The notes under the pieces: model-generated
What the model was told of the DNA's origin: nothing
Seen by the model: the letters and a program-made list of their open reading frames with translations, nothing else
Databases searched by the model: none
Made by a program: the position numbers and the translations under genes
Shown here: in pieces, positions 26,720-35,240 of the stretch
How the letters are laid out: the number at the start of each line of letters is the position of its first letter
How positions within the stretch are numbered: the first letter of the stretch is position 1
Assembly: GCF_008802355.1 (NCBI RefSeq)
Contig: NZ_VZRA01000001.1
Span: 1,640,502-1,701,635, forward strand
Direction: 5' to 3'
Origin: Oryzomonas sagensis
GTDB lineage: Bacteria; Desulfobacterota; Desulfuromonadia; Geobacterales; Pseudopelobacteraceae
Length of the DNA: 61,134 nt

Positions 26720-27024
26720 TGGCACAGTTTGATGTATATCTGAACCCTGGGACTCGAACGGGCAAACAGGCTCCCTATCTCGTAGAAGTTCAAGGGCGCT
26801 TTGTTGATTCACTGGCAACGTGTGTTGTGATCCCGCTTGTGCGCAAGGAATATTTTATCGGCGCATCGGTGCTGAATCCGGTCATCATGGTAAACAACGT
26901 TGAATATTTTTTGTCGCCCGCCGAATTGATGTATGTTCTCAGAAGCATACTCGGAAAGCCCGCGGCATCGGTCCAAGCATATCGGTTAGAGATTATCGCA
27001 GCCATTGACCGTTTGCTGCTCTGA
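26719..27024 (+). CDS. ccdB: CcdB-family toxin
   Basis: A 101-residue CcdB-like protein (MAQFDVYLNPGTRTGKQAPY, CVVIPLVRKEYF). CcdB of plasmid F poisons DNA gyrase and needs its C-terminal Trp-Gly-Ile. This protein ends AAIDRLLL and lacks that tail, so gyrase poisoning is uncertain. It overlaps ccdA by one base. A perfect 15-bp terminator follows 23 bases after the stop. Confidence 0.9.
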   Translation: MAQFDVYLNPGTRTGKQAPYLVEVQGRFVDSLATCVVIPLVRKEYFIGASVLNPVIMVNNVEYFLSPAELMYVLRSILGKPAASVQAYRLEIIAAIDRLLL

Positions 27025-27047
27025 CCCCTCCCGTGATCCCGACACCA

Positions 27048-27083
27048 AAAGACCTCCGGGGCGTTCCGCCCCGGAGGTCTTTC
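27048..27083. terminator. Strong bidirectional terminator
   Basis: A perfect 15-bp stem (27048-27062 with 27068-27082) around a 5-base loop, flanked by A and T runs on both sides. It serves convergent ccdAB and the RND transporter gene and marks the right end of the island. Confidence 0.95.
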
Positions 27084-27111
27084 TCTTCGCACTATTCCCA
27101 AAAGGTACGGT

Positions 27112-29787
27112 TTAGCCTTGCCGCTTCCCCCACAGGGAGAGGAGCGCCGGCAGGAAGGCCAAAAACACCGCCACGCTGGCCGCCATGCCCAGGGACATGA
27201 CCGCGCCGATGCTGAAGACCCCCTGGTGGTGGGCCACCATCAGGGCGCCGAAGCTGAACAGGATCGTCAGGGCGTTGAGGAACACGCCGATCCCGGCGCT
27301 GCGCGTGGCCACCTGGGCCGGGGTCTCGTTCCCCTGGCGGTAGCGGTTGATGATGTAAATGGCCGAGTCGATCCCCACTCCCAGAATCAGCGGCAGCACG
27401 ATGATGTTGGCCGAGTTGAAACTGACCCCCGCCAGCCGCATCCCCCCCACCATGAAGAGTAATCCCACCGCCAGCGGCAAGGCACCCATGGCGGCGAACC
27501 TCACGCTCTTGAAGTTGATCAGCAGGATCACGGCGATACCGAGGAAGGCATAGGCAAAGGCCCTGAGGTAGGCGTCCCGCATGATGGTCAGGGATTCGTA
27601 GACCATGATCGGTTCGCCGGTGGCATGGGGGACGATGCCCTTGACCTGGGTGACGAATTCCTGGAGCGGCTCGTGCTCGAAGACCTCCTTTTTCGGGGCG
27701 ACCTGGAGCAGCAACTGGCCGCTCTTACCCACGAAGCGTTGCTTCAGTTCCGTCGGCACGTCTGCCTCGACGACCGGCGACGCCTCCAGGCTCTCCTTCA
27801 TCATGGTCAGCTTGACCGGCAGTTCGGCGAACATGCCCCCCTGAAACTCCCGCAGCATCCCCAGGGCGTTCTTGTCCTTTTCCTTCTCCAGCTTTGCGAA
27901 GAAGCCGTCCAGGGTCGTCAGAAAGGCGCCGACCGGCTTGGCCTCGGGCGCTTTTTTGGCCTCCAGCGCGGTCTTCAGCTTGCCCACCCGGTCGCGGAAC
28001 CCTTCGAAGACCCTGGGCAGTTCCATGACCCGCAGGTTCTCCTCGTAGGGCACCGGTTTCACCTCCGCCAAGACCTGACGGAGCGCCGCCAGTTCGGCCA
28101 GCTTGGCCTGCTGGTCGTCCGGCACCAGGGCGGGCAGGCTGACCACGTGGTCCACGCTGGGGAGCTTTTCCAGCCGCTCGGTCAACTGCTTGGCCTCGGC
28201 GCGGTCCTTGGCGGTCACCACGGCGAAATAGCCGGAGTTCTCCTTGCTGCGCATCAGCTTGTAGGCGTATTCCACCGATTGCAGCCCCTTGGCCTGGAGG
28301 TTCATCAGGTTGTAGTCGAAGTGCATGGTCAGGGTGGGGTAGAGGCAGACGAGGGCCAGAAGCAGGGTCGCGCCGACGACCGTCCGCGGGTTGGTGAAGA
28401 GGGCGCGGAAGAAAGGCTTTTCGGCAAGGCCTGCCGGAGCCTGATCTTTGGGGACCTCGGTGTTGGGCTTCCTGAATCGTTCCAGCAGGATCAGCATGGA
28501 GGGGAGTACGGTGAAGGTGGTGATGACGCAGATCACGACCCCGCCGGCGGCGATGATGCCCAGTTCGGCAATGCCCTTGAAATCGGTGAAGGCGAAGGTG
28601 GCGAATGCCAGGGCCACGGTGGCGGCGGCCATGATGATGGAACGGATGTTGGCCCTGAGGCCGGTTTCGATGGCCGCCGGCCCGGAGGCGCCGTTTTTAA
28701 GCTCCTCCTGGTAGCGCAGGACCACCTGGATGCCGTACTCGATCCCCAGGCCGATGAGCATGATGGCGAAGACCATGGAGAGGATGTTGAGGTGCCCCAC
28801 GGCGGCGGTGGCGAAGCCGAAGGAGAGGCAGATGCCCACGATCAGCGAGACCATGGCGCTGATCACGTTCAAGAGGCCGCGGAAGGCGAACAGCAGCAGG
28901 ATCACCGTGAGGGAGAGGGAAAGAATGGTGGCGATCTCGATGTCCCGTTGGCTGGTGGCCATCTCCTCGTACTCAAGCACCGGCACGCCGGTCAGGCCGG
29001 CCGTGACCCCCTTGAACTCGGGGCGCTTCACCAGCTCGGCCAGGGCGGCGCGGGCCGCCTTGATCGGTTTTTCCGAGGCCACGAAGCTCGTCTCGTCCTT
29101 GACCGGCCGCATGGTGATGACCTGCTGCTTGCCGGCGCTTTCCAGGGCCGACGGCGTGCCGTCGCCGCCTCCCTTGAGGAACGCGTCCATGGACATGCCG
29201 CTCCCCTTGCCGTCAAAGGCCTTGAACCCCTTGTCCAGGGTGGCCAGCATAAAGGTCAGGCTCTCCAGCGCAGCCGGGTCGCCGGAGGCGAGGTAGCCGT
29301 CGATCTGGCCGGTCAGGCTGGTGAAGAGCGTCTGAACCGAGGGGGAGGCGGCCAGGTCCTTCAGCACCGGCGCGGCCATGGTCAGGGTGTGGCGCAGCCG
29401 CCGGATATCCTCCAACGGCATGAACAGCAGGCCGTTCTTGCGGAAGAAGGGGAGGCCGCCGGGGTAGAAGACATCGCGGAACAGGCCGGTCTCCCGGTTC
29501 AGACGCTGATAGAGCGCATCGGCGGCGCGGGTCGATTTCTCGGCATCGTCCGATTCGATGACCGCCACGATCTCTTCCTGATCGCCGAATTCCCGGCGGT
29601 AGGCCTGGTAATCCATCTGAAAGGGGGCGTTCTTGGCCATCAGGTCGTCGCGGCCGGTCAGGAACTCCATGTTCTTTTTGGTGTAGATGACCGAACAGAC
29701 GGAAAGCAGCAGGGCCAACGCCAGGATCAGGCGCGGGCGTTTGGCGACGAAGGCGAACAGACGGCTTGGTTTTGGTGTATCGGGCAC
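27112..29787 (-). CDS. MMPL/RND-family transporter, HpnN-like
   Basis: An 891-residue inner-membrane RND exporter. It has an N-terminal helix (PRLILALALLLSVCSVIYT), a large periplasmic domain (about 60-290), five clustered helices (IEIATILSLSLTVILLLFAF and following), a second periplasmic domain (about 520-730) and a last helix group ending LFSFGALMVAHHQGVFSIG. This matches the MMPL family and the hopanoid transporter HpnN in layout, but no other hopanoid gene is nearby, so the cargo is unknown. GTG 29787 is chosen because AAGGAG lies seven bases before it and the longer frame has no ribosome site. Confidence 0.85.
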   Translation of the reverse strand: MPDTPKPSRLFAFVAKRPRLILALALLLSVCSVIYTKKNMEFLTGRDDLMAKNAPFQMDYQAYRREFGDQEEIVAVIESDDAEKSTRAADALYQRLNRETGLFRDVFYPGGLPFFRKNGLLFMPLEDIRRLRHTLTMAAPVLKDLAASPSVQTLFTSLTGQIDGYLASGDPAALESLTFMLATLDKGFKAFDGKGSGMSMDAFLKGGGDGTPSALESAGKQQVITMRPVKDETSFVASEKPIKAARAALAELVKRPEFKGVTAGLTGVPVLEYEEMATSQRDIEIATILSLSLTVILLLFAFRGLLNVISAMVSLIVGICLSFGFATAAVGHLNILSMVFAIMLIGLGIEYGIQVVLRYQEELKNGASGPAAIETGLRANIRSIIMAAATVALAFATFAFTDFKGIAELGIIAAGGVVICVITTFTVLPSMLILLERFRKPNTEVPKDQAPAGLAEKPFFRALFTNPRTVVGATLLLALVCLYPTLTMHFDYNLMNLQAKGLQSVEYAYKLMRSKENSGYFAVVTAKDRAEAKQLTERLEKLPSVDHVVSLPALVPDDQQAKLAELAALRQVLAEVKPVPYEENLRVMELPRVFEGFRDRVGKLKTALEAKKAPEAKPVGAFLTTLDGFFAKLEKEKDKNALGMLREFQGGMFAELPVKLTMMKESLEASPVVEADVPTELKQRFVGKSGQLLLQVAPKKEVFEHEPLQEFVTQVKGIVPHATGEPIMVYESLTIMRDAYLRAFAYAFLGIAVILLINFKSVRFAAMGALPLAVGLLFMVGGMRLAGVSFNSANIIVLPLILGVGIDSAIYIINRYRQGNETPAQVATRSAGIGVFLNALTILFSFGALMVAHHQGVFSIGAVMSLGMAASVAVFLAFLPALLSLWGKRQG

Positions 29788-29875
29788 ACGGGGCTCCTTG
29801 GGCAAGTTTGCAACATTTCTGAATATACCGCCCAAGGGAAAAAGTCAATCAAAGGGGGAGTGTGGCGTGGATGGG

Positions 29876-30166
29876 TCAGTGCAGTTCCATGGCGGCCGGG
29901 GAGGGGAGGCCGAGACCGACCTGGATGGTCGTCCGGGCCGGTCCGCCGATGCGGGCGTATCCCAGGGTGAACGTCGTATCCTCCAGCGCCTCGATCACCA
30001 CCGTGCCGGGAGCGCTGACGGTAAAGGTCTCTCCCGGCCCCAGAACATAATCGCGCGGGTCGTCGTAACGGGTCAGCCATACGCTTCCGCGGTCCATGCG
30101 CAGGGAACAACCCGCGGGGGCGGCGGTGACCGCGGCTGTTTCGCCCTTTTTCAGCAGATAGTCCAT
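29876..30166 (-). CDS. DUF2917 protein
   Basis: A 96-residue protein with the DUF2917 pattern: LLKKGETAAVTAAPAGCSLRM, GSVWLTRYDDPRDYVLGPGE and a cupin-like end. Function of the family is unknown. It starts 26 bases after the stop of the AraC-type regulator and is probably in the same transcript; the RND gene follows 88 bases on. CAGGAG precedes ATG 30166. Confidence 0.75.
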   Translation of the reverse strand: MDYLLKKGETAAVTAAPAGCSLRMDRGSVWLTRYDDPRDYVLGPGETFTVSAPGTVVIEALEDTTFTLGYARIGGPARTTIQVGLGLPSPAAMELH

Positions 30167-30192
30167 AGGTGGCTCCTGTTCAGGTACAATCG

Positions 30193-31206
30193 TTAAAAAC
30201 GCTCACGATAGGCGCGGGGCGTGATCCCAAGGCACCGCTGGAAGGTGCGCCGCAACTGCTCGGCGCTGCTGAAGCCGCTCTCCAGCGCAACCGTCTCCAT
30301 GGGATGATTCGTTTCCTCCAGGAGGTGCTTGACCCGTTCGATCCGTAGCCGGTCCAGATATTTCAACGGCGTCATGCCGGTCTCCCGGAGGAACACCCGG
30401 GCAAAATTGCGGGGGCTCATGGCAGCCCTGCCCGCCAGATCCTCAACCGTGATATTCCGATGGGCATTTTCCTCAAGCCAGGCCAGAAGCGGCGCCAGCG
30501 GCCCGCCCGTGACCATCTGGGAACGGAGGTGGCTGCTGAACTGGCTCTGCCCGCCCGGCCGCTTGAGGTAGAGGACGAGGCGGCGGGCGATTGCCAGGGC
30601 CAGCTTCCGGCCGTAATCCTCCTCCACCAGGGCGAGGGCCAGGTCGATCCCGGCCGTAATGCCCGCGGAGGTGGCTATGGAGCCGTCCCTGACATAGATC
30701 GCATCGGGTTCCACGGTTACCTCCGGGTACTCCCGGGCCATGCGGTCCACATCCATCCAGTGGGTCGTGACCCGCCGGCCGTTCAGGAGACCCGCTTCCG
30801 CGAGGAGGAAAGCGCCGGTGCAGACCGAGACCAGACGCCGGGCCCGTCCTCCCGTCTCTTGCAGCCAGTGGATCAACTCCCGGTTTGCCATGGCGCGGCC
30901 GAGGGGCTCGTCCGGGCTCCCCACCACGAGCAGGGTGTCGATAGGGGCGGCAATGTCGCGCCATGCCGCGTCGGCCACCAGTTGCACCCCCGCGGAGGTC
31001 GTAACTGCCCCCCGCTTCTCTGCCGCAATGATGGCCCGGTAACCGGCGGGCGCCGCCTGCTCCCGCAACGTCCTGTTCACCACCCCGAATACCGCGGTCG
31101 GGCCGGTTGCATCCAGGAGTTCGCACCCCTCATGCGTGACCACGACGACGGTGCGCGGTTCGACGGTCCCGCTCCTGCCATTCGCTTCTTGGTTGTGTCG
31201 ATTCAT
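30193..31206 (-). CDS. GlxA-type AraC regulator (DJ-1/PfpI domain plus AraC HTH)
   Basis: A 337-residue transcription regulator. The N-terminal half is a DJ-1/PfpI-like domain (TVVVVTHEGCELLDATGP, VSVCTGAFLLAEAGLL with the nucleophile-elbow Cys). The C-terminal half is an AraC helix-turn-helix pair (DLAGRAAMSPRNFARVFLRETGMTPLKY, VALESGFSSAEQLRRTFQ). The gene diverges from a LysE-type exporter 150 bases away and is its most likely target. ATG 31206 is the best start by homology; upstream in-frame ATGs lack ribosome sites. Confidence 0.88.
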   Translation of the reverse strand: MNRHNQEANGRSGTVEPRTVVVVTHEGCELLDATGPTAVFGVVNRTLREQAAPAGYRAIIAAEKRGAVTTSAGVQLVADAAWRDIAAPIDTLLVVGSPDEPLGRAMANRELIHWLQETGGRARRLVSVCTGAFLLAEAGLLNGRRVTTHWMDVDRMAREYPEVTVEPDAIYVRDGSIATSAGITAGIDLALALVEEDYGRKLALAIARRLVLYLKRPGGQSQFSSHLRSQMVTGGPLAPLLAWLEENAHRNITVEDLAGRAAMSPRNFARVFLRETGMTPLKYLDRLRIERVKHLLEETNHPMETVALESGFSSAEQLRRTFQRCLGITPRAYRERF

Positions 31207-31358
31207 GGCGTGCATCTTTTCACAAATAGCCCGAAGGCACAATGACAACAAACAGGCGTTTTCTGCCATGTGCCCCGGCTGCCGTGATCGCGGCACGGGA
31301 CAACGGGATTGATAAATGGTGCCGAAGCCGGTATTCTTGACGACGGAGTGGAGACCTC

Positions 31359-32000
31359 ATGAGCAATTCCCTGTCCTATGAACCCCTTGTCCACGGTTTC
31401 AGCCTCGGCGCCAGCCTGATCATCGCCATCGGCAGCCAGAACGCCTTTGTCCTGCGCCAGGGGCTGCGCCGCGAGTACGTCTTTACCGTAAGCACCATCT
31501 GCTTTCTGTGCGATATGGTTCTGATCGCGCTGGGGGCCGGCGGTTTCGGCACGGTCGTCGCCTCGTCGCCGCGACTGCTCGTGTGTGCCCTGTGGGGAGG
31601 GGCCGCTTTCCTCTTGTGCTACGGTATCCGTTCCTTTCGGTCGGCAGTCAGGCCGGAGGCGTTGGCGGTCGATGGAGAAAGCGCGGCGGCTGGGGAAGGC
31701 CTTGCGGCGGTAGTGACGACCACGCTGGCCCTCAGCCTTCTGAATCCGCACGTCTACCTGGACACGGTCCTGCTGCTGGGAAGCCTGGCGGCGCAATTCA
31801 GCGGGCATGCCCGGGGGCTCTTTGCCGTGGGGGCCATGGCGGCATCGCTTGTCTGGTTTTACGGCATCGGCTACGGCGCCAGGATCTTTGCACCGCTGTT
31901 TCGCAAGCCGGTTGCCTGGCGGGTTCTCGATATCCTGGTGGGGTGCACCATGTGGGGGATCGGCGTCAGCCTGATCTGGAAAAGGATGTTTCCGGGGTAA
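31359..32000 (+). CDS. LysE/ArgO-type amino acid exporter
   Basis: A 213-residue membrane protein with six hydrophobic segments. LGASLIIAIGSQNAFVLRQGL is the LysE-family N-terminal signature, and SLLNPHVYLDTVLLLGSLAAQF the second one. It would export a basic or other amino acid. The divergent GlxA-type regulator (30193-31206) probably controls it. GGAGACC lies before ATG 31359, and a long palindromic terminator follows. Confidence 0.92.
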   Translation: MSNSLSYEPLVHGFSLGASLIIAIGSQNAFVLRQGLRREYVFTVSTICFLCDMVLIALGAGGFGTVVASSPRLLVCALWGGAAFLLCYGIRSFRSAVRPEALAVDGESAAAGEGLAAVVTTTLALSLLNPHVYLDTVLLLGSLAAQFSGHARGLFAVGAMAASLVWFYGIGYGARIFAPLFRKPVAWRVLDILVGCTMWGIGVSLIWKRMFPG

Positions 32001-32024
32001 CGGTGCGGCGGCAATTCCACCCCT

Positions 32025-32058
32025 ACGAAAAAGCCCGGCATATGCCGGGCTTTTTCGT
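32025..32058. terminator. Bidirectional terminator
   Basis: A perfect palindrome of 34 bases (arms of 17, core CCCGGCATATGCCGGG) flanked by A5 and T5. It lies between convergent lysE-type and small basic protein genes. Confidence 0.9.
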
Positions 32059-32076
32059 ATTACCTGTGGTGCGCCA

Positions 32077-32238
32077 TCATACCTTGCGTCCCTTGCGGCC
32101 GGCCTGAATCTTGCCGTGCGGGGTGATGACGTGGACATTGTGGTTGCCTGCACGGCGGAGCATCATTTCGTGTTTGCCGGGCATGGCCGCCTTCATCGTT
32201 TTCCGAGGCTTCGCGAACGGACCTTTGGTGTCTCTCAT
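32077..32238 (-). CDS. Small basic protein (53 aa)
   Basis: A 53-residue very basic protein, from MRDTKGPFAKPRKTMKAAMP to a C-terminal GKIQAGRKGRKV. AAGGAGG lies at the right distance from ATG 32238, which argues that it is translated. I know no family; its charge suggests nucleic acid or ribosome binding, but this is only inference. The palindromic terminator directly follows. Confidence 0.6.
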   Translation of the reverse strand: MRDTKGPFAKPRKTMKAAMPGKHEMMLRRAGNHNVHVITPHGKIQAGRKGRKV

Positions 32239-32403
32239 GGCCGCCACCTCCTTTGCATTCTTTTCCACCTACAGTATAACACGATTCAGGGACGTGGCAG
32301 GGAATCTCTTCCTGCGAGTTCGCCGGCCATCGGGAGCGCAAGCTGTTCGTCGCCTTTTCCGGCTGGAACGGCATGCTCCCGCACGGGCCGCCATCGGTGC
32401 GTA

Positions 32404-33171
32404 TCACACCTTGTCCCGACGCTCCAGAAACATCTTGATCAGGTCGATGGGAACCGGGAAGATGGTGGTGGAGTTCTTTTCCGCGGCGATCTCCGTCAGG
32501 GTCTGGAGGTAACGCAGTTGCAGGGCGGTCGGCTCGGCGGCCAGGATCGTCGCCGCTTGGGCCAGTTTCTCCGATGCCTGCAATTCGCCCTCGGCGTGGA
32601 TGATCTTGGCACGGCGCTCCCGCTCCGCCTCGGCCTGCTTGGCGATGGCCCGCTGCATCTCCTGGGGCAGGTCGATGTTCTTTACCTCCACGTTGGCCAC
32701 CTTGACCCCCCACGGCCCGGTATGGCGGTCGAGAATCTCCTGCAACTCCTTGTTGATCTTCTCCCGGTTGGCCAGGAGTTCATCCAGATCCACCTGTCCC
32801 AGCACGCTCCGCAGGGTGGTCTGGGACAACTGGCTGGTGGCGTACAGGTAGTTTTCCACATCCACGACCGCCCGCTGGGGTTCCATGACCCGGAAGTAGA
32901 TGACCGCCGATACCTTGACCGTGACGTTGTCGTGGGTGATCACGTCCTGAGGGGGGACATCCATGACCACGGTGCGCAGCGTCACCCGCACCAGACGGTC
33001 GATGCCCGGGATGATGAAGAAAAGGCCCGGTCCCCGCACCCCGGCCAGCCGGCCCAGGCGGAACAGCACGCCCCGCTCGTACTCGGGGAGGATGCGCACC
33101 GCGCTGGCAACGAACATGATGAAGAGGACCGCAACAAAAAGAACCGGGATGTAGTTGAACAGGTTGAACAT
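32404..33171 (-). CDS. Slipin (stomatin/SPFH membrane protein)
   Basis: A 255-residue SPFH protein: an N-terminal membrane helix ([19 protein letters not shown]), then [16 protein letters not shown] and the Band 7 domain ([20 protein letters not shown]), and a coiled coil ([19 protein letters not shown]). It is the typical partner of NfeD-type membrane serine proteases, which lie immediately upstream in the same transcript (nfeD gene 33220-34494). Confidence 0.93.
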   Translation of the reverse strand: MFNLFNYIPVLFVAVLFIMFVASAVRILPEYERGVLFRLGRLAGVRGPGLFFIIPGIDRLVRVTLRTVVMDVPPQDVITHDNVTVKVSAVIYFRVMEPQRAVVDVENYLYATSQLSQTTLRSVLGQVDLDELLANREKINKELQEILDRHTGPWGVKVANVEVKNIDLPQEMQRAIAKQAEAERERRAKIIHAEGELQASEKLAQAATILAAEPTALQLRYLQTLTEIAAEKNSTTIFPVPIDLIKMFLERRDKV

Positions 33172-33219
33172 GACAAGCCTCCGTTTTCATGTGAAGCGCC
33201 CCGCCGGGGCACCTCGCCC

Positions 33220-34494
33220 CTACAGCGTTTTCCTTACTTTGAGCCGCATGCCTTCCACCTTCTCCACCGCAACCTTTGACCCGGCGGCAATCGGCTGGTC
33301 GCTCCAGGCGTCCCAATACTCGCCGTTGACAAAGACCTTCCCCTCGGGGGCGATGGCGCTCTCGGCCCGCCCCTCCCGTTCCAGCAGCCCTTCCGCGCCG
33401 GTGGCTGGTTTCTGGCGATGGACGCGCAACGCCTTGGCGACGGCTACCGAGAAAAAACCGGCCGTGGCCAGCACCGTCACCAGGATCACGCTCCAGGAAA
33501 CCCGCAGGTAGGGTTCCGGGGATTCGAACAGGAGCAGCGACCCGAACACCATGGCGATCATCCCGCCCACCGTCAGCATGCCGTGGGAGACGACCTTGAT
33601 CTCGGCGATAAAGAGCACCAACGCCAGCAGGATGAGCAGTGCTCCTGCGTAGTTGACCGGCAGCGTCTGGAAGGCGAAGAAGGCCAGGATCAGGGAGATC
33701 CCCCCGATCACCCCGGGCAGGATCACGCCTGGATTGGACAATTCGAAGAACAGCCCCAGCATGCCGAGCATCATCAGGACATAGGCCACGTTGGGGTTAC
33801 TGATGGCGTTCAGGATCTGCTCTCCCGGCCGCATCTCGGCCGAAACCGTCTCGGCCCCGGCCAAGCGCAGGGGCGCCTCCCGGCCGTCCCGCATAATGCT
33901 ACGCCCCTCCATGCGGTGCAGCAAGTCGGCCCGGTCCCGGGCAATCAGGTCGATAACCTTGCTGGCCAGCGCCCGGTCGGCGCTCAGGGAGATGCTCTCC
34001 CGCACCATCCTGCGCGCCAGGGTCTCGTCGCGGCCCCGTTTGCGGGCGATCCCTTCCGCATAGGCCTCGGCATCGTTGAGCACCTTCTCCTCCATGGTCT
34101 TGTCGGGCTTCTCGCCCAAGGAAACCGGGTGGGCCGCGCCGATGTTGGTGCCGGGAGACATGGCGCACACATCCGCCGCCAGGCAGATGATGGCTCCGGC
34201 CGATGCGGCGCGGGCGCCCGGGGGGGCCACATAGACCGCCAGCGGCACCGGACTGGTGAAGATGTCCTTGACGATCTCCCGCATGGCGGTATCCAGGCCG
34301 CCGGGGGTGTCAAGTTCCACCAGCACCAGGCTGTCTCCGCTCCGGGCCGCCTCATTCAGGGTGCGATGGAGAAACTGGGCCGTCACCGGGGTGATCGGAT
34401 CGCGGATGGTTACGACCCTGACCCTGGCCCGTTCGGCGGCCGACGCGGTTACGCACACAAGCAGGCATAGAAGGATACAGAGGCTGAAGCGCAT
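33220..34494 (-). CDS. NfeD-type membrane-bound ClpP-class serine protease
   Basis: A 424-residue protein with a signal sequence (MRFSLCILLCLLVCVTASA), an N-terminal ClpP-like protease domain, four membrane helices (VAYVLMMLGMLGLFFELS and following) and a C-terminal OB-fold NfeD domain (GEYWDAWSDQPIAAGSKVAV). The catalytic Ser is in ARAASAGAIICLAAD and the Lys likely in the KPDKTMEEKVLNDAEAYAE part, as in the 1510-N protease that cleaves stomatins. Located just before the slipin gene, its probable substrate or partner. Confidence 0.93.
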   Translation of the reverse strand: MRFSLCILLCLLVCVTASAAERARVRVVTIRDPITPVTAQFLHRTLNEAARSGDSLVLVELDTPGGLDTAMREIVKDIFTSPVPLAVYVAPPGARAASAGAIICLAADVCAMSPGTNIGAAHPVSLGEKPDKTMEEKVLNDAEAYAEGIARKRGRDETLARRMVRESISLSADRALASKVIDLIARDRADLLHRMEGRSIMRDGREAPLRLAGAETVSAEMRPGEQILNAISNPNVAYVLMMLGMLGLFFELSNPGVILPGVIGGISLILAFFAFQTLPVNYAGALLILLALVLFIAEIKVVSHGMLTVGGMIAMVFGSLLLFESPEPYLRVSWSVILVTVLATAGFFSVAVAKALRVHRQKPATGAEGLLEREGRAESAIAPEGKVFVNGEYWDAWSDQPIAAGSKVAVEKVEGMRLKVRKTL

Positions 34495-34631
34495 GGGTTC
34501 CCCCTCTCTTACCGTAAGTATACCCCATTATGGCGATGGTGTAAGGTCGGTGGGGGCATAACCGCGCAGATGGGCGGACGCGGCACGGTGCCGGCCATAA
34601 AACGGGGGGGGATTTCAGGGGAGGCGGGCGT

Positions 34632-35051
34632 TCACAGGTGGAGTTCCGGCTTGAGATGGGCGGGGGTAAAACTGGCGGCAATCTGCCATCCCTTGCCTCT
34701 GTTCAGGACCGGCGCGAGTTTGCAGGCGATGTAGCCGATCAGTTGGGCTTCCTTCGGCAGTTCCGTGGCGATCCTGACGATGCGGAAAGCCACCAGGTCC
34801 CCGACCTCCGGGTAGCCCGGAGCATCGGCCATCGTGCAGCCCCATATTTCCCGGGTCCCATCGGGCTCGGCCAGACGAAGGCGGAAATACCGTTCTCCCT
34901 CGCCGCCGCGCCGCCCCACGTCCACTACCAGCGCCGGAATCAACGCATTCAGCAGCAGGCGGTACCCCATGGTGCAGGCATGGGCAAAGGCGGCCTCGTT
35001 ATCCCGGAAGCTCACCACTGGCTCTTGCTTTCTGCGAAACCAATCGAACAT
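34632..35051 (-). CDS. Conserved hypothetical protein
   Basis: A 139-residue protein, MFDWFRRKQEPVVSF at the start, with an alpha-beta pattern and no membrane segment. AAGGTG precedes ATG 35051. I recognise no domain. It is transcribed in the direction of nfeD, 137 bases away, and probably has its own promoter. Reading the opposite strand gives a longer frame that has no ribosome site. Confidence 0.6.
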   Translation of the reverse strand: MFDWFRRKQEPVVSFRDNEAAFAHACTMGYRLLLNALIPALVVDVGRRGGEGERYFRLRLAEPDGTREIWGCTMADAPGYPEVGDLVAFRIVRIATELPKEAQLIGYIACKLAPVLNRGKGWQIAASFTPAHLKPELHL

Positions 35052-35240
35052 GGAATCACCTTACCCCTGAATCCGTGGCGCCTGAACGGCTCCTCTCGCT
35101 TACCATGCCTCAGTCCTGGCATTGCCCGCGTCTCCACCACCATAGCGGAGGACGCACGGCAAAGCGGGCATGATACTGCATGGGCGGCGTTGGACTCCGG
35201 CATGACGCTCGCTCTGCCGTTCAGGCGTCACGGATTCAGG

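Noticed and set aside
27625-29970. 781-residue plus-strand open frame
   Set aside because: It is antisense to the RND transporter, rich in Gly, Gln and His, and resembles no family.
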